DNA of 64,000 nucleotides from Halomonas qaidamensis (lineage in GTDB: Bacteria; Pseudomonadota; Gammaproteobacteria; Pseudomonadales; Halomonadaceae): NCBI RefSeq assembly GCF_025917315.1, contig NZ_CP080627.1, positions 2,728,001 through 2,792,000 on the forward strand. Direction: 5' to 3'. The notes under the pieces were generated by a model. It was not told the origin of the DNA. It was given only the letters and a program-made list of their open reading frames with translations, and did not search any database. Positions 54,353 to 61,200 of this stretch are shown piece after piece. The translations under genes and the position numbers were made by a program. Each line of letters begins with the position of its first letter. Position 1 is the first letter of the stretch.

Positions 54353-55494
54353 GGCTGGCTCTCCTGCTCACGGCTTAGGGTGGTGATTAGTTCACGCATG
54401 GCGCTGGCCTGCTCATCACTCATGTTGCCCCCGCTGGTTTGGGTAAAGAAATCGCTAAACATATCCAGCGCGCTAAACTGCAGCCGTTCGCGATCTAACT
54501 GCTGACGCCCCCGCGCTTCCAACATGCCGGGCTTCTCTAAATGCAGCACGTTGGGATAGACCTCGCGCAGCTTGCCCATGGGGTCAAGTATCGCGTGGCG
54601 GTCGGTCAAGCGAACGAGTAGATAGTCATCGGCTGTATCGGTTCTGCCTTGTGCTAGCAGCTCAGCCAGCTCGCCTTCCAGCACGCGTACCTCTCGGCGC
54701 GGGGTCAACGGGCGGTGTTCGATCTGGCTCACGCCCTCGGAACCAATATCCACCAGCGTGACGCCTTTGCGCTGGTTAGCCTCTGAAAAGCTGTATTTAA
54801 GTAGCGAGCCGCTGTAGCGAATATGCTCACCGCCGCGATACTGCGGCCCATGAAGGTGGCCTAAAGCAACATAGTCAAACGACTGCATAGGTTCCCAGGC
54901 AACACTTTCCGCGCCTCCCAAGGTTAGCGGGCGCTCTGAATCGCTGGCACTGCCGCCATCCACAAAGCAGTGGCTCATCAGCACCGTAGGTCGACTCGCT
55001 TGGCGCTGGGTGTTGATACGCTCGACTAAGTAACGGTGAGCGCTGTCAAAATCACGAACATCCACCGAAAATTGACTGCGCACATACTCTGGATCAGCGT
55101 AGGGAATACCGAACACATCCACCTCCGCCCCATTAATCGACAGCGACACAGGGCGGTCGCAGGCGGATAGATCAGACAAAATATGCAACCCTGCTTGGCG
55201 CAGGTGGCGCGCGCCGAAGCCAAGGCGCTCAGCACCGTCGTGATTGCCAGAGATCATAATCACCGGCAAACGGCGCTTTTCACACAACTCGCCAAGCATC
55301 TCATCTAATAGCGTGACAGCGGCGGCTGGCGGCACCGAACGGTCATAAATATCACCGGCAATCAGCACCGCGTCCACCGCATCGCGGTCGACAATCTCCA
55401 GCAGCTGGTTCAAGACATGGCGCTGGTCTTCCAACAGCGAGAGGTTGTGAAACAGCCGCCCCAGGTGCCAATCGGCGGTATGAAGTAGTCGCAT
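54349..55494 (-). CDS. sbcD: Exonuclease subunit SbcD
   Basis: 381 residues. A Mre11-like metallophosphoesterase with all nuclease motifs: HTADWHLGRLF (5-15), IAGDIYDRSVPP (about 45-56), ISGNHDGAERLG (about 79-90), MSHCFVDGG (about 172) and ALGHLHGPQ (about 208). It is the nuclease partner of SbcC and is followed by it with an overlap. No regulatory site is evident upstream. Confidence 0.96.
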   Translation of the reverse strand: MRLLHTADWHLGRLFHNLSLLEDQRHVLNQLLEIVDRDAVDAVLIAGDIYDRSVPPAAAVTLLDEMLGELCEKRRLPVIMISGNHDGAERLGFGARHLRQAGLHILSDLSACDRPVSLSINGAEVDVFGIPYADPEYVRSQFSVDVRDFDSAHRYLVERINTQRQASRPTVLMSHCFVDGGSASDSERPLTLGGAESVAWEPMQSFDYVALGHLHGPQYRGGEHIRYSGSLLKYSFSEANQRKGVTLVDIGSEGVSQIEHRPLTPRREVRVLEGELAELLAQGRTDTADDYLLVRLTDRHAILDPMGKLREVYPNVLHLEKPGMLEARGRQQLDRERLQFSALDMFSDFFTQTSGGNMSDEQASAMRELITTLSREQESQP

Positions 55495-55562
55495 GGCAGG
55501 CTCAATGCAAAAAAATATTCCCCATCATAGCAATCTGCATTCCAAACTGTCCGTCACCCAGC

Positions 55563-55590
55563 ACAAAAAGCCCCGCACATGGCGGGGCTG
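55563..55590 (-). terminator. Rho-independent terminator
   Basis: On the minus strand AGCCCCGC-CATGT-GCGGGGCT is followed by TTTTTG. It ends the DASS transporter transcript 23 bp after its stop. Confidence 0.92.
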
Positions 55591-55612
55591 GAGCAGCAGT
55601 AGTCGCTGGCAG

Positions 55613-57271
55613 TTAGTTGCGGAATGCGTCCGGATAGGTGGTTAAATCAATTCCCCACATCAGGGGCAATAAGAAATAAACCGACGCGACGATTAGCAGT
55701 AGCGCGAAAATATTTAACCAGAAGCCGTTGCGTACCATTTCAATAATTTTGATTTTTCCAGTCGCAAAAATAATCGCGTTGGGGGGCGTGCCCACCGGCA
55801 GCATGAAGGCGCAGTTGGCTGCCATTGCTGCCGGCACCATCAGCACGAATGGATGAATATCCAATGCCAGCGCCAGCGACGCTAGCACCGGCAGAATCAT
55901 CGTGGCCGTTGCTGTATTGGAGGTAATTTCGGTCAAGAACAGCACCATTCCAGCGGCTAGCAAGATAACCAGCAAGAAGTTAACGCCCTCCAGCACGCTC
56001 ATTTGGCCACCGATCCATACAGCCAACCCAGAAGAGCTAAAACCAGCAGCAATCGCTAAGCCACCGCCAAACAGCAATAGGATGCCCCACGGCACGTCTT
56101 TGGCGATGTCCCACCCTAGCAGGCAGCCACCTTTATTAGGTGAGGGAATTAAGAACAGCGCAATTGCCGCCACAATGGCAATCATCGTGTCGTTAATGCC
56201 TGGGATAGTCAGCAGCTGGCCTTGCCATAAAAATGAGCGAGTAATCCAGAAAAACGCCGCCATCAGGAAAACTGCCAACACGGCTTTCTCTTCGAAAGTG
56301 ATCTTCCCCAGCGCTTCTTTTTCCTTGGCAATAAGTGCTTTGCCGCCGGGAAGATTGCTAAATTTAATCGGGTAAATGATGCGTGTCAGCATCAGCCAGC
56401 CAATCAACAGCAGCACCAACACCACGGGGAAAGCAAACATCATCCAGCTGGCAAAGGTGATTTCAACACCAAACAACTCACTCACAATGGCTGCCAAAAT
56501 GATGTTGGGAGGCGTCCCTATCAAGGTACCCACCCCCCCGATAGTGCCACCATAACCAACACCGAAAATAAGTGCCTTGCTGAATTTATCAATTTCTTCG
56601 CTATGATCACCCTCACTTTTGTTTAGCTCTTGGGTCACCTGATACACAATTGCTGTACCGATAGGCAGCATCATCATGACTGATGCCGTATTGGAAACCC
56701 ACATCGACAAAAAGCCAGTCGCCGCCATAAAGCCGAACACAATGCTGTTAATACTGGTGCCTAGCAGCGAAATAATCGTGAGTGCAATGCGCTTATGCAG
56801 ATCCCACTTCTCCATCGCCAAGGCGATCATAAAACCACCAAGGAAAAGGAAAATAATAGGATTACCGTAAGCCGCCGTTACCGCACTACTTTCAAGGGCC
56901 CCGGTAATTGGTAGCAGTACAATCGGCAATAGCGACGTTACCGGAATAGGAATAGCTTCAGTAATCCACCAAACCGCCACCCACAAGGTGGTCGCAAGCA
57001 CCATACGGCCTTCTACGCTTAGGTCTGCCGGGTGGAAAAACAGCAGTACAAACGCAAACAACATTGGCCCCAGCACCAGGCCAACCTTTTGAGGTTTTGT
57101 ATAAGCAGGTGGCGTTGGCGGCTTATCGCCGGTTCCTTGCTGCTCGCCTGAAGTGTTGGAAGCTGAGCGCCCCGCGCCAGGCGCTGGCAACGCGCACATC
57201 AGTAAATTTTTAACTTGTTCATGGGAGTGCCAGAGCATCTCCCAGAGTGTCATCGTGGCAGTTCTGCGCAT
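55613..57271 (-). CDS. DASS/SLC13 sodium-coupled anion transporter
   Basis: 552 residues. A hydrophilic N-terminus (about 1-60, Gly/Ser/Pro-rich) is followed by about 12 helices. Family motifs are WWITEAIPIPVTSLLPIVLLP (about 100-120), MWVSNTASVMMMLPIGTA (about 190), TLIGTPPNIIL (about 255) and the C-terminal CAFMLPVGTPPNAIIFATG (about 487-505), including the two SNT-type sodium sites. Substrates of the family are dicarboxylates, citrate, phosphate or sulfate; the one here is unknown. Start choice is uncertain: ATGs at 57271 and 57253 both have weak ribosome sites. Confidence 0.9.
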   Translation of the reverse strand: MRRTATMTLWEMLWHSHEQVKNLLMCALPAPGAGRSASNTSGEQQGTGDKPPTPPAYTKPQKVGLVLGPMLFAFVLLFFHPADLSVEGRMVLATTLWVAVWWITEAIPIPVTSLLPIVLLPITGALESSAVTAAYGNPIIFLFLGGFMIALAMEKWDLHKRIALTIISLLGTSINSIVFGFMAATGFLSMWVSNTASVMMMLPIGTAIVYQVTQELNKSEGDHSEEIDKFSKALIFGVGYGGTIGGVGTLIGTPPNIILAAIVSELFGVEITFASWMMFAFPVVLVLLLIGWLMLTRIIYPIKFSNLPGGKALIAKEKEALGKITFEEKAVLAVFLMAAFFWITRSFLWQGQLLTIPGINDTMIAIVAAIALFLIPSPNKGGCLLGWDIAKDVPWGILLLFGGGLAIAAGFSSSGLAVWIGGQMSVLEGVNFLLVILLAAGMVLFLTEITSNTATATMILPVLASLALALDIHPFVLMVPAAMAANCAFMLPVGTPPNAIIFATGKIKIIEMVRNGFWLNIFALLLIVASVYFLLPLMWGIDLTTYPDAFRN

Positions 57272-57520
57272 TCTCTAAGTACCGCTCGCAGTCAGGTGGT
57301 CAAAAGGGCTTTTTACACAGTAAAACCCGATGGCGTATTTAAAATAGCCTAGCTGGCTTTTTCGGTGCACTTTATTCACTGCAGCCAAGGATTAGTCCAG
57401 TAAATTGGCAAAAAATACAACCAAAGTCTAACCACTTTAGTCGCAATTATTAGCTCATTCTTACATGACATTCCAGCCCCATCACGGTAGGTTTGAGACG
57501 CTTTCCAAGGAGGTACTAAC

Positions 57521-58129
57521 GTGCTCGACCGTTTTACTATGCCGCTTACCCATCGACCGCTTGCCACTATGGCTCGGCATCTCAACAACAGGCAGATTAC
57601 CCCTGACCAAGTTACCTTAACGGCCTTTTTAGTGGGAATGAGCGCGCTACCGCTATTAGCCTTTGAATATTATGTTTTGGCACTGATAGCGATTTTAGTT
57701 AACCGCCTAGGTGATGGACTAGATGGCGCACTTGCCCGGCTAAGCGGCCAACAAAGTGATGCGGGCGGGTTTATTGATATCGGGTTAGACTTTGTCTTTT
57801 ATGCTGCAGTAGTGCTGGGATTCGCGCTGGCTAACCCTGCGCAAAATGCGCTGGCAGCAGCGTTACTGCTATTCGCCTTTATCGGTACAGGAACATCGTT
57901 TTTAGCCTTTGCGATTGCGGCGAAAGCACGCAATGTCGAACGGCCAAATTTTCCACAAAAAGCGTTTTACTATTTAGAAGGGTTGACCGAAGGCACAGAA
58001 ACCGTTGTTGCGTTAGTACTTTTCTGCTTGTTTCCTCAGTATTTTCCATGGCTAGCGGGTCTATTTGCAGCCGCTTGTCTGATCACAACGATTACGCGGC
58101 TATGGGGAGGCTATTGGACCTTACGCTAG
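57521..58129 (+). CDS. CDP-alcohol phosphatidyltransferase family protein
   Basis: 202 residues, about six helices. The active site DG-x2-AR-x8-G-x3-D-x3-D is perfect (DGALAR, then LSGQQSDA, G, D and D; about residues 66-89). Such enzymes join a CDP-activated lipid or alcohol with an alcohol or phosphate acceptor. The exact reaction is unknown. It starts with GTG preceded by AAGGAGG. It is the gene before the glucan synthase on the same strand (137 bp gap), so a role in making the lipid donor for glucan decoration is possible. Confidence 0.88.
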   Translation: MLDRFTMPLTHRPLATMARHLNNRQITPDQVTLTAFLVGMSALPLLAFEYYVLALIAILVNRLGDGLDGALARLSGQQSDAGGFIDIGLDFVFYAAVVLGFALANPAQNALAAALLLFAFIGTGTSFLAFAIAAKARNVERPNFPQKAFYYLEGLTEGTETVVALVLFCLFPQYFPWLAGLFAAACLITTITRLWGGYWTLR

Positions 58130-58266
58130 CACTTAAGATCACCCTATAACGGTTACGCATGCAATGTGCGTTATCGAACCGACAACAGCGAACATTAAGC
58201 ACATCGTCCTGATAGAAAAGCATTGTTTTATGAGCTGTGCTGTACACATTCATCAGGATGTAACCC

Positions 58267-61200
58267 GTGACTCTTTTTTTTCAGACGCCCTTATTTCGTC
58301 GTGTGCACCAACACAATGCCTCTATGGCATTGTGGCGTTCATCCTCGCCAGTACGTGAAGAATTGTTTAGTGCAGAACGGCTCGAACAGCACGCGGGTAG
58401 TCTAGCACTGGCGCAAGTCGTGACAGCAAGCCCACCCAAAGTGGCGTCGTTAACGCGCCGCCTAAACGATAATGCCCGCGTATTACTTGCTGCTTACCGC
58501 GCTTGCGCTGTCACGCTGGCAGAAGGTCGAGAGGTCGTTCCCGCCGCCGCTTGGTTACTTGATAATTATCATCTCATCGAAGCACAAATTCGTGAAATTC
58601 GCGGTGACCTTCCACCGGGTTATTACCGACAGTTACCAAAGCTTGCAGAAGGCCCCTTTGCGGGTTATCCACGCGTATTTGGTATTGCATGGGCTTTTAT
58701 TGCACATACCGATAGCAATATAGAACTCTCTAACTTACGTGCATTTATTAAATCTTACCAACGCACTCAGCCACTAACGATTGGAGAATTATGGGCAGTT
58801 GCGATAACGCTTCGTATTGTATTAGTCGAGAATCTACGCCGTCTTGCCGACCAGATTATTACTGAACAAACGGCGCGCGATGCAGCGGACGCACTAGCGG
58901 CTAAGTGGTTTGCTACTGAAAATGACTCACCAATAAGCAACGACTCTTCCAATCGTTATTCACCTTACAGCGAGTCGATTAACAACGAGTCAATTAACAA
59001 CGAATCAGTTAATAGCGTTTCGACAGATGACTGTTCAACGAGTAATGACTCAGCTAGTTATACATTCTCCTCCTTTACGTCTCAGAAAACACCACTGTCG
59101 GCGCCTTTTATAGCTCAATTAGCCAAACGTTTACGCGGTGTTAACCCCCATACCAATGCACTCGCCTGCTGGCTTTTTGAGCAGCTTAATCGCCAGGGCG
59201 AATCTATCGATGATGTCGTGCAAAGTACCCAGCAGTGCCAAGGGGCGTCGAACGTTACTGTGCGCAACATCATCACTAGTATGCGTTTTATCTCCAGCAC
59301 CGATTGGGCTGAGCTTTTCGAAAGTGTCAGCTTGGTAGACGCAAAATTACGCGAACACAGTCGCTTTGCGCAGTACGATTTTTCAACACGCAATCAGTAC
59401 CGCGTTGCAGTGGAAGAGCTCGCCCGTGGCTCAGCCTATACCGAGTTAGAAATCGTTGAGCATACGCTAACGCTATCAAGAGAAGCACTGCCACTTACCG
59501 ATGATGTCCACGAGACAGCAAGAGTTGAAGACCCCGGTTATTTTTTGGTGGCGGCAGGTAGGAATAGGTTAGAAAAACGCCTTAACTTTCGCCCACCATT
59601 GAAACGGCGATTTCGTCAGCTACTGTTGAAAAATGGCATCAATGGCTACGTCATAATGCTGACAGCGACTACCGTCGCTTTGATGGCCTTAGCCGGGTGG
59701 TTGCTGTTATCAATGCATTCAGGCGAGGTGTCGTCACGTTGGTTATTGTTATTAGCAGCCCTGGGCATCCTGCCCACAATTGAGTTCGCTACGTCTATCG
59801 TCAATCGTTTCGTTATTTATAATATCGGTGCACAGCCACTGCCTAGCCTAGATCTTTCCAAAGGTGTTCCCCCCTCTCTTCGCACGCTGGTGGCGATGCC
59901 AACGCTACTGACCAATGAAGCCGACTTACAAGAGCAACTTGATCGGCTTGAGGTGCATCATCTAAGTAGCGGTGGCGGTGCCATTAGCTATGCACTTTTG
60001 ACCGATGGCGTTGATGCACAGCAGGCAGAACTAGCCACCGATGAGGCACTGTTGAGCATTTGTGAAAAACGCATTGAGGAATTAAACAAACGCTACTGTG
60101 CTTCCAGCCATGAAAAGCGCTTCTTCTTACTACACCGCAACCGCGTCTACAACGCAGGTGAACAATGCTGGATGGGATGGGAGCGCAAACGGGGCAAGCT
60201 TCATGAGCTCAATAAACTGTTACGTGGCGCGACGGACACGACCTTCAGAACCCCACCTTCCCTGCCAAGAAATGTGCACTATATTCTGACGCTGGACGCC
60301 GACACACGCCTGCCAAGAGGAGCCGCGAGCAAGCTGGTTGGCAAAATAGCCCACCCGTTAAATCATCCTCGATTTGATACGCAGCAAAGGCGGGTAGTGG
60401 AAGGCTATGCAATTTTGCAACCACGCGTCACTCAATCGATGCCTACAGGCGAAAGAGGCTCTACCTATCAACAGCTGTGCTCTTCACCAGGAGGCATTGA
60501 CCCTTATGCCGCCGCCATTTCAGATCTTTATCAAGACTTAGTGGGTGATGGCTCGTTTGCTGGTAAAGGTATTTACAATATTGATGCCTTTGAAGCTTCA
60601 CTAGCGGGCCGTATCGCTGAAAACAGCCTGCTGAGCCACGATATGTTTGAGGGCATTTTTGCCCGTGCGGGATTGGCATCAGATATTGAAGTCATAGAAG
60701 ACTTTCCAGACCGTTATGATGTGGTGGCCAAACGCCAACACCGCTGGGTGCGAGGGGATTGGCAGCTACTCCCTTGGCTACTAACAGCCTCGTTACCGCC
60801 TTCAGGGCGCTTGAAAATACTCGGCAATCTACGCCGATCGCTGCTCCCCCCCTTACTGTTAGCCTGCTTTGCGGTGAGCTGGCAACTGCCTGTCATGATG
60901 GCCGTTGTCAGCAGTTTAATGATTATTATGGTCATTAGCATACCGGTCTTACTGTCGTTAATAACGTCGTTCGCTCCACTGCGCGCAGGCGTCAATCTCC
61001 GTTACCACTTCCAACAATGGCGGGACGAACTAACGCTGGGATTGAAGCAAATTTTGCTGCAGCTGATATTTCTCCCTGACCAAGCATGGCGGATGCTAGA
61101 TGCCATTGTTAGCACGCTGACACGGGTTTTTATAACTCGCCGTCATTTATTAGAGTGGACATCGTCTGCCCAAACGATGAAATGCCCACACCTGACCGTT

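Noticed and set aside
58164..58358. 64-codon plus-strand frame before the glucan synthase
   Set aside because: It overlaps the start of the well-supported ndvB frame in another phase and has no domain.
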